From an uncultured Glaciecola sp. (lineage in GTDB: Bacteria; Pseudomonadota; Gammaproteobacteria; Enterobacterales; Alteromonadaceae), in contig CANMCE010000006.1 in the NCBI GenBank assembly GCA_947496235.1, positions 62,001 to 126,000 of the forward strand: a DNA stretch of 64,000 nt, read 5' to 3'. The translations under genes and the position numbers were made by a program. Position 1 is the first letter of the stretch; every line of letters starts with the position of its first letter. This document shows, in pieces, positions 1 to 13,393 of the stretch. The notes below the pieces were generated by a model that did no database searches, had not been told where the DNA came from, and was given only the letters and a program-made list of their open reading frames with translations.

Positions 1-358
1 TGTCTTTAATGCCATTTTGGCTTGAACTACCGCCGATTTTGAATTTGGCGATTCCTGGCTCAAAGTCTAGTTCGTCATAAGCCACTAAAATGTTGTCGGT
101 CGGTATTTTATAGAAGCGGCACATTGCGCCGACAGCTTGACCACTCTTATTCATATAGGTTGTGGGAATGAGTAACCTGACTTCTTGACCTTGTATTATT
201 AAGCGACCAGTAAAACCAAAAAACTTAGCCTCGTATTTTAATGTCACATTAAAACGCGAGGCTAAGTTTTCTACCAAGATAGCGCCGGCATTATGGCGAG
301 TCTCTTTGTATTCGGGGCCTGGATTACCCAGGCCCACAATCAACTGCAAAGCTGACAC
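1..358 (-). CDS. pth: peptidyl-tRNA hydrolase, 3' part cut by window edge
   Basis: Peptidyl-tRNA hydrolase frees tRNA from prematurely released peptidyl-tRNA in the cytoplasm. The visible N-terminal part (about 119 residues) carries the family signatures [10 protein letters not shown], the catalytic-histidine segment TRHNAG and the segment [12 protein letters not shown]. The frame opens with GTG at 358-356, preceded by an AGGA sequence about ten bases upstream. That start lies 6 bp after the rplY stop, so the two genes are probably co-transcribed. The C-terminal part lies outside the window. Identification is secure from the motifs. Confidence 0.93.
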   Translation of the reverse strand, partial: MSALQLIVGLGNPGPEYKETRHNAGAILVENLASRFNVTLKYEAKFFGFTGRLIIQGQEVRLLIPTTYMNKSGQAVGAMCRFYKIPTDNILVAYDELDFEPGIAKFKIGGSSSQNGIKD

Positions 359-364
359 TGACGA

Positions 365-1003
365 TTATTCCTCAGTACCCTCTTCATCGCTGCCTTCTTC
401 AGCTTCAGAAGCAGAAGGGCCTTTAGCAGCTTTAATTGTTACAACAGCAAGATCGTGATCATCGCCCTTTGCAAGCTCAACAGATTCAACACCTTTTGGA
501 AGTGTAATATCTGTTAAGTGTAAAGTTTGACCAAGTTCAACGTTGATTAGGTCAACTTCGATGAACTCAGGTAGATCTTTTGGTAAACAGGTGATTTCAA
601 TTTCGTTCATGTGATGTTCAACGTGACCACCGTCAACTTTTACACCTTTCGCTTTCTCTTCGTTTAAGAAGTGAACTGGGATGTTAGTGTGAAGTTTTTC
701 ACCAGCAATAACGCGTTGAAAGTCAATGTGCGTTACTTTTGGCTTATAAGGGTGACGTTGCATATCTTTTACAAGCGCTTCAACTTTCTTTCCGTCAACG
801 TTCAAAGTAAGAACGTGAGAATAGAATGCTTCAAATTCTTGCGCTTGAATAACTTTATTGTGCTCTAGCGTAATTGCTTGAGGTTCTTCGTTACCACCAT
901 AAAGGATCGCAGGCACTTTGCCTTCATGACGTAGGCGGCGGCTCGCACCTTTCCCTAAGTCATTACGGACGCTTGCGTCCAAATTAAAAATTGCATCAGA
1001 CAT
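365..1003 (-). CDS. rplY: 50S ribosomal protein L25, long (TL5/CTC) form
   Basis: Ribosomal protein L25 binds 5S rRNA in the large subunit. I start it at ATG 1003 ([10 protein letters not shown]), which has GGAG at the right distance; an upstream in-frame ATG at 1048 would add 15 residues that do not look like the family. The 212-residue product has the N-terminal 5S-binding domain ([17 protein letters not shown]) and a C-terminal CTC-type beta domain, unlike the one-domain E. coli protein of about 94 residues. The tail is very acidic (about residues 195-212). It sits directly upstream of pth. Confidence 0.93.
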   Translation of the reverse strand: MSDAIFNLDASVRNDLGKGASRRLRHEGKVPAILYGGNEEPQAITLEHNKVIQAQEFEAFYSHVLTLNVDGKKVEALVKDMQRHPYKPKVTHIDFQRVIAGEKLHTNIPVHFLNEEKAKGVKVDGGHVEHHMNEIEITCLPKDLPEFIEVDLINVELGQTLHLTDITLPKGVESVELAKGDDHDLAVVTIKAAKGPSASEAEEGSDEEGTEE

Positions 1004-1062
1004 TAGTTGTCTCCAAATGTGTGTTGATTGATTTTGCGACCAAATCAATCAGAATTAAGAAT

Positions 1063-1090
1063 AAAAAACACCGCCTTAACAAAGCGGCGG
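1063..1090 (-). terminator. intrinsic terminator downstream of the lipoprotein gene
   Basis: Read leftward, CCGCC pairs with GGCGG across a ten-base loop and is followed by a short U-rich run (GTTTTTT). It lies between the lipoprotein gene and rplY, so it would end the lipoprotein transcript. Confidence 0.6.
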
Positions 1091-1134
1091 CGCATTCTAT
1101 CACTGGAAGCCAGAATCTACAAATAAAACCATGA

Positions 1135-1554
1135 TTATTTATTGTAGTTAATGGTCTTTGGGTCTTTTACGGGAGTGACCCTTGAACTATCTACAATGCT
1201 AATGTCGTGAATTTTGATTAGCTTGCCAAATTGAGTAGTTGTCATCATATCTTCCATTACTTCTGCTTTTATGCGGACGACAAGACCATTCTGGCGAAAT
1301 TGTGCATCTAAATTAAAGGGGGTAAATTTGCTGCCGTCTTTACCAATAAAAGCATAAAAGCCACCTTCAATATCCTTGTATTCAATCTTACCTTCAAGCT
1401 CAAACATATCTGTACTCCCTTTATCTTGCGTTTCAGCCGAAATTGATTCAGAGCTGGTTTTTGTAGCTTCAACATTTGAGGTTGAGTTTACTTCTGTACT
1501 ATCACAGCCATATACGCCCATAACCAGAATCAGTAAAAACCATGCATTTTTCAT
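1135..1554 (-). CDS. small secreted lipoprotein of unknown function
   Basis: I do not recognise a named family. The 139-residue product begins with a lipoprotein signal (hydrophobic stretch ending in VYGC, lipid-accepting Cys at residue 17), then a Ser/Thr-rich linker to about residue 50. A compact beta-rich domain follows (LEGKIEYKDIEGGFYAFIG to HDISIVDSS) whose strand pattern suggests a small OB-like fold. ATG at 1554 is preceded by GAGG at good spacing. It lies between two terminators, one after prs and one before rplY, so it is probably transcribed alone. The OB-like reading is inference from strand pattern only. Confidence 0.75.
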   Translation of the reverse strand: MKNAWFLLILVMGVYGCDSTEVNSTSNVEATKTSSESISAETQDKGSTDMFELEGKIEYKDIEGGFYAFIGKDGSKFTPFNLDAQFRQNGLVVRIKAEVMEDMMTTTQFGKLIKIHDISIVDSSRVTPVKDPKTINYNK

Positions 1555-1581
1555 TTGAAAACCTCGTCAGCAAATAATAAT

Positions 1582-1613
1582 AAAAAAACCGTACCACATA
1601 AGTGAGTACGGTT
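1582..1613 (-). terminator. intrinsic terminator of the lolB-ispE-prs transcript
   Basis: Read leftward, AACCGTAC pairs with GTACGGTT and is followed by seven U residues. It lies just after the prs stop codon and is the likely end of the lolB-ispE-prs operon. Confidence 0.8.
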
Positions 1614-1651
1614 TTAATAAAAGTTCATATATTTAAGTTAAATACTTACTC

Positions 1652-2599
1652 TTAATATTCAAACATAGCCGAAATAGACTCTTCGTTGCTAATGCGACGA
1701 ATAGTTTCGGCTAGCATATCTGATAAAGTGAGGAGTTTTACTTTGTCTAACTTTTTAATTGCAGGGCTAAACGGAATACTATCAGTCACTATAATTTCAT
1801 CAATCACAGATTCCTCTAGATTTTTAGCTGCATTTCCTGAAAAGATCGCGTGTGTAGCATAAGCATACACTCTTTTAGCACCATGTTGTTTTAATGCTTC
1901 AGCAGCTTTAGCCAAAGTACCACCAGTATCAATCATGTCATCTACAATGATGCAGTCTCTATCTTTAACATCACCTATGATGTTCATTACCTGAGCGACG
2001 TTAGCTTTAGGACGACGTTTGTCAATGATGGCGAGGTCTGAATCATTTAACAACTTAGCGGTTGCTCTAGCACGCACAACACCACCGATATCAGGAGAAA
2101 CTACTACTGGATCTGTAAAGTCGCGCTTGAACATATCGTCCAATAAAATTGGCGTACCAAAGGCATTGTCAACAGGTACGTCGAAGAAGCCTTGAATTTG
2201 CTCTGCATGTAGATCGACTGTGAGTACGCGGTCTACACCAACGCTGGACAAGAAATCTGCAACGACGCGGGCAGTAATAGGTACACGCGCACTGCGCACA
2301 CGTCTGTCTTGTCTGGCATATCCGAAATATGGAATGACAGCTGTAATTCGACCCGCGGAAGCGCGTCGGAAAGCATCTATCATCACAATTAATTCCATCA
2401 AATTATCATTTGTAGGCGCACATGTAGACTGAATAATAAAAACGTCCGAACCACGGACGTTTTCATGAATTTCAACGGAGATTTCTCCATCACTAAAACG
2501 CCCAACACTGGCGTTTCCTAATTTAGTATAGAGACGGTCGGCAACTTTCTGAGCAAGTTCAGGAACGGCGTTTCCTGCGAATAGCTTCATATCTGGCAC
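1652..2599 (-). CDS. prs: ribose-phosphate pyrophosphokinase
   Basis: PRPP synthetase makes phosphoribosyl pyrophosphate from ribose 5-phosphate and ATP for nucleotide, His and Trp synthesis. I choose GTG at 2599 ([10 protein letters not shown]), which gives the family's usual 315 residues and has GAGGA upstream; the longer open frame to 2662 adds 21 atypical residues. Visible motifs are [11 protein letters not shown] near residue 90, the signature [11 protein letters not shown] at 129-139 and the PRPP-binding loop DDMIDTGGT at 220-228. It follows ispE and lolB on the same strand, the usual gammaproteobacterial order. Confidence 0.97.
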   Translation of the reverse strand: MPDMKLFAGNAVPELAQKVADRLYTKLGNASVGRFSDGEISVEIHENVRGSDVFIIQSTCAPTNDNLMELIVMIDAFRRASAGRITAVIPYFGYARQDRRVRSARVPITARVVADFLSSVGVDRVLTVDLHAEQIQGFFDVPVDNAFGTPILLDDMFKRDFTDPVVVSPDIGGVVRARATAKLLNDSDLAIIDKRRPKANVAQVMNIIGDVKDRDCIIVDDMIDTGGTLAKAAEALKQHGAKRVYAYATHAIFSGNAAKNLEESVIDEIIVTDSIPFSPAIKKLDKVKLLTLSDMLAETIRRISNEESISAMFEY

Positions 2600-2693
2600 A
2601 AGATATTCCTCGGTGCAAAAGTATTGGGTGGTTCGCAAATTAACACTTACTGCAAACAACACTTAGCTAAAAATTTGGGCGGCTTGACCTTAC

Positions 2694-3539
2694 CTAAGCT
2701 AAACCGAGTTGCTGAAGCAGGGGAGAGGCACTTACTCCTCTACTGACAAAGCCGGTAAATTCTGTAGGTAACTGTCGAAGTACATCATTGGCATCATCTT
2801 CACTATCAAATATAGCAAAAACACTAGCACCTGTACCTGTCATTCTCGACGGTGCGTAGTTTACCAACCAGTGTAATAATTTTGCAACCTTAGGTTGCAG
2901 TTTACAGACCAAAGATTGACAATCATTTGATGTAGATTCGAAATTAAACGCGTCAGGCGTTATTTTTTTCGTATTTCGTGGTAAGTCGGGGTGGGTAAAA
3001 ACAGTTTGTGTACTCATGTGCACTTTTGGGTTTGCCACCAAATACCACTTTTGAGGGTAGTCTAACGGTGTAATTTTTTCCCCAATGCCTTCGGCAAAAC
3101 CGCTTTTCCCATTCACAAATACGGGAACGTCAGCACCTATGCATTTACCGATTTCCATCATTTGGGAATTGGGCAAATTCAGTTGCCACAATTTGTTTAA
3201 TGCTAATAATACTGTTGCTGCGTTAGAAGAACCTCCGCCAATACCTCCCCCCATCGGTAAGTTTTTTTTGATTTTAAACTGCGCACCTAAGGAATTTGAC
3301 TTGTAAGGTAGAAGCGCTTTTGCCGCCTTAATGACGAGATTATCTTCATCCTTTACATCCGGTAGTGACTCCGCCATGCAAACTTGGTTTGAGTCGTCAA
3401 TCTTAATCCCAACCTGATCGCCTGAAGCTAATAATTGAAAATAAGTCTGTAGATCATGATAACCGTTTTCAAAACGTCCGTTGATGTGTAGAAAAAGATT
3501 AAGTTTGGCAGGCGATGCTAACCAGGTAAATTCACTCAT
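2694..3539 (-). CDS. ispE: 4-diphosphocytidyl-2-C-methyl-D-erythritol kinase
   Basis: IspE phosphorylates CDP-methylerythritol in the MEP route to isoprenoids. The GHMP-kinase ATP loop (PMGGGIGGGSSNAA, about residues 95-108) and the N-terminal PAKLNLFLHI segment are clear. I start at ATG 3539 (MSEFTW), not at the upstream ATG 3554, because 3539 forms a four-base ATGA overlap with the lolB stop, which indicates translational coupling. The product is 281 residues, normal for the family. Confidence 0.96.
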   Translation of the reverse strand: MSEFTWLASPAKLNLFLHINGRFENGYHDLQTYFQLLASGDQVGIKIDDSNQVCMAESLPDVKDEDNLVIKAAKALLPYKSNSLGAQFKIKKNLPMGGGIGGGSSNAATVLLALNKLWQLNLPNSQMMEIGKCIGADVPVFVNGKSGFAEGIGEKITPLDYPQKWYLVANPKVHMSTQTVFTHPDLPRNTKKITPDAFNFESTSNDCQSLVCKLQPKVAKLLHWLVNYAPSRMTGTGASVFAIFDSEDDANDVLRQLPTEFTGFVSRGVSASPLLQQLGLA

Positions 3540-4153
3540 TGGATAAAAGTCCAATCGTCTATTCGAATAATTAAACGTGTTCCATTGGCTTGGTGTTCTA
3601 AATTTATCAAACTTGGAAGGGTTTTTTGCATTTGCGACTTAACCTTAAAATCTGCATATTTCTTATAGCTGATTTGCCAAACTTCACAACCGACACAGCT
3701 TGGGGTTAAGGTTTCCAATAATCCGTTTGGATAAAAACTAGTGGCGTCTTTTGGTTGGTATTGCCCAGCCAACCAAACGGGCAAACTACTAACGGGTATG
3801 GCCCATCCCGTCACTTGTTGTATTAGAAAGTCAGGTGAGCTATCTTGCCATTTTTGATCATCTACCTCAATGTTAGCTTCGCGACCGTCATACTGCATTT
3901 TTGCTATGGTTGACCCTACTACCGTTGATAGCAACATATCAAATTGACTATCAATCTGATGCCAGGATAGATAACCACTTTTTCTTTCGTCAGGCGTTAT
4001 TACCGCTATTTTGCCTTTTACATGCCAATTTGAAGGTAATTCATTAAGGGTATTTACGCTTAAAGACTGGGATACATCTGGCTTGCTAGCACAGCCTACT
4101 AAGATGAGAATGCCCATAAAGAGCAGAATAAATTTAGTGCCAAATTTTGTCAT
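3536..4153 (-). CDS. lolB: outer-membrane lipoprotein LolB
   Basis: LolB is the outer-membrane acceptor that takes lipoproteins from LolA and inserts them. The 205-residue product has a lipoprotein signal ending in LVGC (Cys 21). The mature part contains WHVKGKIAV near residue 43 and GYLSWHQ, both typical of LolB. Its position directly upstream of ispE and divergent from hemA is the standard locus and supports the assignment more strongly than the weakly conserved sequence does. Confidence 0.92.
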   Translation of the reverse strand: MTKFGTKFILLFMGILILVGCASKPDVSQSLSVNTLNELPSNWHVKGKIAVITPDERKSGYLSWHQIDSQFDMLLSTVVGSTIAKMQYDGREANIEVDDQKWQDSSPDFLIQQVTGWAIPVSSLPVWLAGQYQPKDATSFYPNGLLETLTPSCVGCEVWQISYKKYADFKVKSQMQKTLPSLINLEHQANGTRLIIRIDDWTFIQ

Positions 4154-4328
4154 AAATGAAAATCAAACTTCTAAAAAAATGTATTTCAGCGGGAATTTAC
4201 AGCATATCACAGGTATACAAAGACATTTTATTGATTAAGTTGTTCAACAATGTAGCTATTATCTTTTAATATGTCTGGGATTTTACTACAATGCGTCGTC
4301 TTTCAATCAGAGTAAAAATATCAACTTC

Positions 4329-5585
4329 ATGTCGTTTTTATCCATTGGCGTAAATCATACCTCTGCACCTGTTGCCTTGCGAGAAAAAGTTGCCTTTACG
4401 CCCGATAAGTTGATACAAGCCCTCTCTGAGTTTTCTTCAAAATCTAATGAGATCGTCATTTTATCAACCTGCAATCGAACAGAAGTATATGTAGCAGGCG
4501 AGATGGAAGATGCAGCGCAATTGGTTGACTGGTTGGCAAAATTTCACCAACTAGATGTTAAAAACCTGTCCGAACATATTTATCATTATGGTCACGTGCA
4601 AAGTGTTCAGCATTTAATGCGAGTCGCTACTGGCTTGGATTCTCTTATTTTAGGAGAGCCTCAAATACTGGGACAGGTAAAACAAGCCTATAACGAAGCC
4701 AAGCGCGTAGGGACTGTGGGCCCTCAGTTTGAAAAGTTATTTCAAACTACTTTTGCCGTGGCGAAACAAGTACGCTCAGAAACAGAAATTGGTGCAAATG
4801 CTGTGTCAGTGGCCTTTGCGGCTGTTCAATTGGCAAAACAGATTTTTTCTGCCATCAGCAAAAGTAATATATTGTTAGTCGGTGCTGGCGAAACCATCGA
4901 ATTAGTGGGGCGTCACTTAAAAGATGCGAATGCGAAAACCATTACAGTGGCTAACAGAACGCTAGAGCGAGCTAGCGACCTTGCGGATAAGTTAGATGGC
5001 AAGGCGATTAGTATATCTCAAGTACCTGCACACCTAGCTGAGGCTGACGTTGTTATAAGCTCAACTGCTAGTTCTTTACCTTTGATTGGTACTGGAATGG
5101 TTAGCACAGCTTTAAAACAACGTCGTCATAAACCTATGCTGTTAATTGATCTTGCGGTACCACGAGACATAGAAAATGAAGTTGCCGATCTGGATGATGC
5201 CTATTTGTACACGGTTGACGATTTACAAGATATCATTGAACAAAACCTTGCCAACAGAGAGCAAGCCGCCAAGCAAGCAAGTGAAATTATTACGCAAAAG
5301 AGCATTGAATTCAGTCAATGGCTTGAACAAGCTGAGCAGGTTGATTTAATTCGAAGTTATAGAGGTCAATCAGAAGATATTAAACAAAAATTGGTCGAAA
5401 AAAGTCTACAAGCCCTTGAAAAGGGAGCGAATGCTGAAGACGTTTTAAATGAATTGGCGAACAAGTTATCGAAACAATTGATGCATGGACCCACGAAAGC
5501 TTTCCAAACAGGAATAAAAAATGGCGACCAAGCATTGTTAGACGTGTTAAAATCTACCTTAATATCAGAAAGTAACAATAAATAG
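4329..5585 (+). CDS. hemA: glutamyl-tRNA reductase
   Basis: HemA reduces glutamyl-tRNA(Glu) to glutamate-1-semialdehyde, the first step of C5 haem biosynthesis. The sequence shows the GVNHTSAP N-terminus, the catalytic cysteine in STCNRTE (Cys 48), [12 protein letters not shown], a Rossmann NADPH segment ([12 protein letters not shown]) and a helical C-terminal dimerisation region. Length is 418 residues, typical. No good Shine-Dalgarno is visible before the ATG. It starts a rightward run with prfA and prmC. Confidence 0.97.
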   Translation: MSFLSIGVNHTSAPVALREKVAFTPDKLIQALSEFSSKSNEIVILSTCNRTEVYVAGEMEDAAQLVDWLAKFHQLDVKNLSEHIYHYGHVQSVQHLMRVATGLDSLILGEPQILGQVKQAYNEAKRVGTVGPQFEKLFQTTFAVAKQVRSETEIGANAVSVAFAAVQLAKQIFSAISKSNILLVGAGETIELVGRHLKDANAKTITVANRTLERASDLADKLDGKAISISQVPAHLAEADVVISSTASSLPLIGTGMVSTALKQRRHKPMLLIDLAVPRDIENEVADLDDAYLYTVDDLQDIIEQNLANREQAAKQASEIITQKSIEFSQWLEQAEQVDLIRSYRGQSEDIKQKLVEKSLQALEKGANAEDVLNELANKLSKQLMHGPTKAFQTGIKNGDQALLDVLKSTLISESNNK

Positions 5586-5643
5586 CGTCACTTGGTATCC
5601 AACAAAATCAAGTGGACGAACACAACAAGACGAAAAAAGTTAC

Positions 5644-6735
5644 ATGAAAGAATCGGTTATACTTAAACTCCAAACCCTAGTCGAACGCTTTGAAGAGGTT
5701 CAAGCTTTATTGGGCGATCCTGATGTCATTGGCAACCAAGAAAAATTCCGCGCCTTATCTAAAGAGTTTTCGCAATTAGAAGAAGTGGTTAAACAATTTG
5801 GTGAGTTCAATCAAGCAAATGAAGACCTTGAATCAGCCAGTGAAATGCTCAAAGAAGACGACGAAGAAATGCGAGAAATGGCGCAAGAAGAATTTAAGGC
5901 CGCAAAACAACGCATAGAAGAGTTGGAAACATCGTTACAAATTTTATTGTTGCCAAAAGATCCCAATGATGACAACAGTTGCTTTTTAGAAATTAGAGCC
6001 GGGGCTGGCGGTGATGAAGCTGCTATTTTTGCTGGTGATTTATTCAGAATGTACAGTCGTTATGCTGAATCAAAAGGCTGGCGTATGGAAGTCATGAGTG
6101 CCAATGAAGGTGAACATGGTGGCTATAAAGAAATCATAGCAAATGTTTCCGGTGATGGCGCTTATGGCATTTTAAAATTTGAATCTGGTGGACATAGAGT
6201 ACAACGGGTGCCTGAAACAGAATCCCAAGGTCGTATTCACACTTCAGCTTGCACAGTTGCGGTATTACCCGAGATTCCAGAATCTGAGGCCATAGAGATT
6301 AATCCTGCGGATTTACGGGTGGATACCTTTAGAGCTTCAGGAGCAGGTGGTCAGCACGTAAACAAAACTGACTCTGCAATCCGTATTACCCACATTCCTT
6401 CAGGTATGGTGGTAGAGTGTCAAGACGAACGAAGTCAGCACAAAAACCGAGCCAAAGCTATGTCTGTCTTGCAGGCGAGATTAAACCAAATGGAGCAAGA
6501 TAAACGTTCGGCCGAAGAAGCTAGTACACGCAAATCTTTGGTAGGTAGTGGAGACCGTAGCGAGCGCATTAGAACGTACAATTTTCCGCAAGGACGTGTT
6601 ACTGACCACAGAATCAATTTGACGTTATATAAGCTAGACGATGTTATCGAAGGGCAATTATCAGCCCTTGTCGATCCTATTCGTCAAGAACATCAAGCTG
6701 ACATGTTAGCTGCCTTATCTGAAGAAAACAGATAG
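5644..6735 (+). CDS. prfA: peptide chain release factor 1
   Basis: RF1 recognises UAA and UAG stop codons and releases the finished peptide. The codon-recognition PxT motif appears as PET inside [12 protein letters not shown], and the catalytic GGQ is at residues 235-237, the Gln being the PrmC methylation target. The length of 363 residues is typical. It lies 58 bp after hemA and 38 bp before prmC, so substrate and modifying enzyme are encoded side by side. Confidence 0.98.
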   Translation: MKESVILKLQTLVERFEEVQALLGDPDVIGNQEKFRALSKEFSQLEEVVKQFGEFNQANEDLESASEMLKEDDEEMREMAQEEFKAAKQRIEELETSLQILLLPKDPNDDNSCFLEIRAGAGGDEAAIFAGDLFRMYSRYAESKGWRMEVMSANEGEHGGYKEIIANVSGDGAYGILKFESGGHRVQRVPETESQGRIHTSACTVAVLPEIPESEAIEINPADLRVDTFRASGAGGQHVNKTDSAIRITHIPSGMVVECQDERSQHKNRAKAMSVLQARLNQMEQDKRSAEEASTRKSLVGSGDRSERIRTYNFPQGRVTDHRINLTLYKLDDVIEGQLSALVDPIRQEHQADMLAALSEENR

Positions 6736-6773
6736 AGGCAAGTTTTGCTAAATGTTTTAAAAAACCTTAACTG

Positions 6774-7619
6774 ATGCTGAGTAATCAACAAGCAATTGAA
6801 TGGGGAGTCAAACGCCTCGAAGAGGCAGGCTTTCCATTAGATGACGCGCGATTTGAAGCTAAATTATTGCTCAAACATGTGACGCAATTGTCGTCTACAG
6901 ACTTGATAACTAAAGTATATAGCAGACTTGATGAAAACGACAGGCTGCATTATGAATCTTGTATTTTGCAGCGAGTCGACGGAAAACCTGTAGCTTATAT
7001 AACAGGTGAAACTGGATTCTGGAATTTATCTCTTTATACGGATACCTCTACCTTAATTCCTCGTCCTGATACCGAAACCCTAGTGGAATGGGCGCTAGAA
7101 TTGCCATTGCCGGCGACAGCAAGGGTGATAGATTTAGGAACCGGGACAGGTGCAATTGCGTTATCGTTAAAGAGTGAAAGACCTCAATGGGACGTAAGCG
7201 GCATAGACAAAATTGCAGAAGCGGTTAGCTTAGCGAAGAAAAATGCTCAGCATAATCAGCTAAATGTTGCTTTTTTTCAGAGTCATTGGTTTGATTCTGT
7301 AAACCAGGAAAAATTTGATTTGATAGTGTCTAATCCACCCTATGTGGAATCCGATAGTGCGTATTTAGAGCAGGGCGATTTAAGGTTTGAGCCAATGAGC
7401 GCATTAGTATCAGCAAATAATGGTTATGCTGATTTGACGCTTATTATAGAGAAAAGCCGTGACTTTCTGAGTAAAGATGGTTGGTTGCTGCTAGAACATG
7501 GATTTGAACAAGCTGAGGAATTACAGCGTATATTCAATTCATTGGGATTTACATCGATTCAAACGAAACTAGATTTAAACGGTTTACCGCGCATAACCGG
7601 CGGACAATTTACACAATAA
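6774..7619 (+). CDS. prmC: release factor glutamine N5-methyltransferase
   Basis: PrmC methylates the GGQ glutamine of RF1 and RF2. The SAM-binding motif DLGTGTGAI is at about 120-128 and the catalytic NPPY at 187-190. The N-terminal helical domain and the total of 281 residues match the family. It follows prfA in the conserved hemA-prfA-prmC order. Confidence 0.97.
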   Translation: MLSNQQAIEWGVKRLEEAGFPLDDARFEAKLLLKHVTQLSSTDLITKVYSRLDENDRLHYESCILQRVDGKPVAYITGETGFWNLSLYTDTSTLIPRPDTETLVEWALELPLPATARVIDLGTGTGAIALSLKSERPQWDVSGIDKIAEAVSLAKKNAQHNQLNVAFFQSHWFDSVNQEKFDLIVSNPPYVESDSAYLEQGDLRFEPMSALVSANNGYADLTLIIEKSRDFLSKDGWLLLEHGFEQAEELQRIFNSLGFTSIQTKLDLNGLPRITGGQFTQ

Positions 7620-7629
7620 GGATAGTTAT

Positions 7630-8001
7630 ATGTACATTATGCTTAAGCATTTGCATCAAACTTCAATCACACTCACATTTGTTTTATTTTTGATTGCCTT
7701 TGTCGCAACCATGATGGATGCGCCTTTAGCTAAAAAGAAATGGTTAAAAATCACCCCGCATATTTTGTACACCATAGTATTAATCACTGCGGTTGCAATT
7801 TGGTTCACCATGGGAAGCCAAGCTTACGAATTGAATTGGTTGATTTCAAAAATTATCGGTTTCTTGCTATATGTTCTTTCTATTTCATTTGCCTTGAAAT
7901 GGGCACGTAACAATGCAATGCGAATAGTGGGTTTGTTAAGCGCAATTGCTTGGTTAGGAGTAACCGCTAGTATTGCCATTTCAAAATCTAGCCTTTTTTA
8001 A
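7630..8001 (+). CDS. sirB2: SirB2-family inner-membrane protein
   Basis: A 123-residue integral membrane protein with about four hydrophobic segments, starting MYIMLKHLHQTSITLT. The conserved N-terminal histidines (KHLHQTS) and the repeated hydrophobic helices match the SirB2/YchQ family, whose biochemical role is not established. Its place between prmC and kdsA is the family's usual one. In E. coli sirB1 lies between sirB2 and kdsA; here sirB1 is absent from the interval. Confidence 0.87.
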   Translation: MYIMLKHLHQTSITLTFVLFLIAFVATMMDAPLAKKKWLKITPHILYTIVLITAVAIWFTMGSQAYELNWLISKIIGFLLYVLSISFALKWARNNAMRIVGLLSAIAWLGVTASIAISKSSLF

Positions 8002-8004
8002 TAA

Positions 8005-8862
<858 letters not shown>

Positions 8863-8871
8863 GGTGCAACC

Positions 8872-10056
8872 TCATAAAGCAGTTGGTTGCAGTATTTTAT
8901 AATAATTACAGTCCCCAAGACCTTTGAGTTCTGAACGTTGTTTTTCTGAACGCGAAATATGTTGGGGACATAACTTTTCCGTAAATTCATCCATTATTAT
9001 TTCATTTTCATGAGCTAAGCTTTCTAGCCGAGCAGCTCTTACAACAGTTTCTCCCCAGATATCGAAACTAGGTTGTTCGCTGGATGTAAAGTTCGCATAC
9101 ACTATACCTGTGGCGATTCCGCAGCGTGCATTCAGCTTTGGTATATGTTTGTTATTTTTGCACTTTAGCGTCAAGGCTTTAGATAGAGACAGCGCATTAT
9201 TTGCGATTTTTCTGGGATTATTGACAATATCAGTTAGACCGACGACACAAAGTAGTTGGTCACCATTGGTTTTAACTCTATAAGCGTTTGAGTTTTGTAT
9301 TATTGCATCTAATTCACTAAACAAATGATGCAGTTTCATATAAGCATTTTGTTCTCCCATGGCTTTAAACTTCATTGTGGAGTTTATAAAGTCGAGGCTA
9401 ATCACGGTACAAAAACGACTCTCTAGCACTGGAGACTGTTTACTGGTGGAACTCAACATAGGTAAAAATTCTTTTGGTAACAACTTGTCTATCAAATTAG
9501 ATTGTTGTTGGTTCTCACCGGTTACCTTTTGCCAAAGAATGTTCATTTTTGTTCTAATAACCATGGCACAACTTAAGCAAGCTAACATCAATATCAGGTT
9601 ATTAACGGCTAGCACACCTGAATTTATGGAGTCGTTTAGATAAAAAATGACAAAACAGCAATAAGGCAGCAAAAGCGTTATCACTAAAAAACGAAATCCA
9701 ACTCTACTTGCTGCAGGCGTAATAGCACTTAGCACACATAGTGCAACCAGCAGGAAATAGTGAAGCCCCATGTTAGTTTGCCAAATCAAGCAAGCTACTG
9801 AGATATAACTGGAAAACGCCGTAAAAAGTAAAAACCTGCCGATATTCTCTTTACGATGGGACAGTAAAAAATAGCAAATAGTGAATAGAATTAAGTGGAA
9901 CAGGGTATTGATCAAATGCCAGTGCAATTGTGCCGAAAATAAATATTTTATTGATTGAAGCACAATAATAGCAATCATAACCAAGGTTACTTTGCTAAGT
10001 ACTTGTTGTTGCGAAAATGTCTGTTTTGATTCTAGGGTAAAACGAGAAAACGCCAT
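8872..10056 (-). CDS. membrane class III adenylate/guanylate cyclase-like protein
   Basis: The 394-residue product has about six membrane helices in residues 23-167, then a class III nucleotide cyclase domain at about 212-390. Present are the first metal Asp (SLDFINST, D222), Lys 262 and the second metal Asp in KTNGDQ (D266), and the base-recognition Asp in DIWGETV (D332). The transition-state Asn expected in TVNxA is Val 339, although Arg 343 is kept. Activity could therefore be reduced or lost. It is downstream of purB on the same strand. Its start codon lies in a hairpin, described separately. Cyclic nucleotide specificity cannot be stated. Confidence 0.82.
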   Translation of the reverse strand: MAFSRFTLESKQTFSQQQVLSKVTLVMIAIIVLQSIKYLFSAQLHWHLINTLFHLILFTICYFLLSHRKENIGRFLLFTAFSSYISVACLIWQTNMGLHYFLLVALCVLSAITPAASRVGFRFLVITLLLPYCCFVIFYLNDSINSGVLAVNNLILMLACLSCAMVIRTKMNILWQKVTGENQQQSNLIDKLLPKEFLPMLSSTSKQSPVLESRFCTVISLDFINSTMKFKAMGEQNAYMKLHHLFSELDAIIQNSNAYRVKTNGDQLLCVVGLTDIVNNPRKIANNALSLSKALTLKCKNNKHIPKLNARCGIATGIVYANFTSSEQPSFDIWGETVVRAARLESLAHENEIIMDEFTEKLCPQHISRSEKQRSELKGLGDCNYYKILQPTAL

Positions 10057-10087
10057 ATGTTTGTCTTCCTTGACCTTTCATATGGCG
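10051..10087 (-). promoter_or_regulatory. hairpin enclosing the ribosome-binding site and start codon of the cyclase-like gene
   Basis: A perfect 9-bp inverted repeat (CGCCATATG at 10051-10059 and CATATGGCG at 10079-10087) flanks a 19-base loop. In the leftward mRNA the loop contains the AAGGAAG Shine-Dalgarno and the 3' arm contains the ATG start (10056-10054). Folding would hide the start codon and constrain the ribosome-binding site. No U-run follows, so it is not a terminator. The repeat is seen directly; its regulatory role is inference. Confidence 0.55.
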
Positions 10088-10098
10088 ACTATTTTGGC

Positions 10099-11493
<1,395 letters not shown>

Positions 11494-11496
11494 TCA

Positions 11497-12122
11497 TTAA
11501 CTCATTAGTCTCAGGGCTTGTTTTGCCGCCAATACTATTTTTTTTCGTGAAAACAATATTTGTCGTCGTTGACCACCTAATTGGCGCCACAACACCGCTG
11601 ACCGTACACCTGCAAGCAGTAGGGTACGGACCTTTTTTTGATTAACTTCCAAACTTAGATATTGATGATTTCCTGCCACTTGAATTTTAGGGGCCAAGGG
11701 GCTCACTAAATCACTGTAAATGCTGGCCAGTGAGGTCAATATTTGTTGATGTTCAAATTCTACATGGGCAAGTTGTCGCTGCACATGTGACACCCGTTGG
11801 GCGAGCTCATCCATCACCTTTGGATTTTTTGCCAGTTTGCGCTCTAAACTCAAAATTGACGCAACGTAACGAGTAATTTCAGCGTCCTTTTGTACACTTG
11901 AATTATCTAATTGGGCGACCAATGTGGTGAAACCGATGCGTAAATTTGAAAGTTTGCCGTACACTTGTTGCGTATTTTCAGGGGAAGTCACTAATATACT
12001 TGATAAAGAAGCTTCAAAAGCGGCTTCATCAGCATTTCCTAATCTTGATATAGACTTGACCAGTGCTGCCGCTTGACATACACCCGCTAATGCAATTTGT
12101 GTTTCGATTTGTTTGGTTATCA

Positions 12123-12123
<1 letters not shown>
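11497..12123 (-). CDS. hflD: high-frequency lysogenization protein HflD homologue
   Basis: HflD is a peripheral inner-membrane protein best known for opposing lambda CII in E. coli; its normal cellular role is unclear. The 208-residue, mostly helical protein with LAGVCQAAALV near its N-terminus and YLSLEVNQKKVRTLLLAGVRSAVLW-type sequence near its C-terminus fits the family. Its ATG shares one base with the mnmA TGA (TGATG), implying translational coupling. The mnmA-hflD-purB order supports the call. Confidence 0.92.
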
Positions 12124-13322
<1,199 letters not shown>

Positions 13323-13393
13323 TTATCCAGTTAAAAAATGAGCGCGGAGTATATCAGATATTGCCTTGGGTGGGTATAACAAAGGGGAGTAAA

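Noticed and set aside
4154-4328. Sigma-70 promoter for hemA
   Set aside because: TTGTTC, TTGATT, TATTAT and TAATAT elements occur, but no pair has 16-18 bp spacing, so I do not place a promoter.
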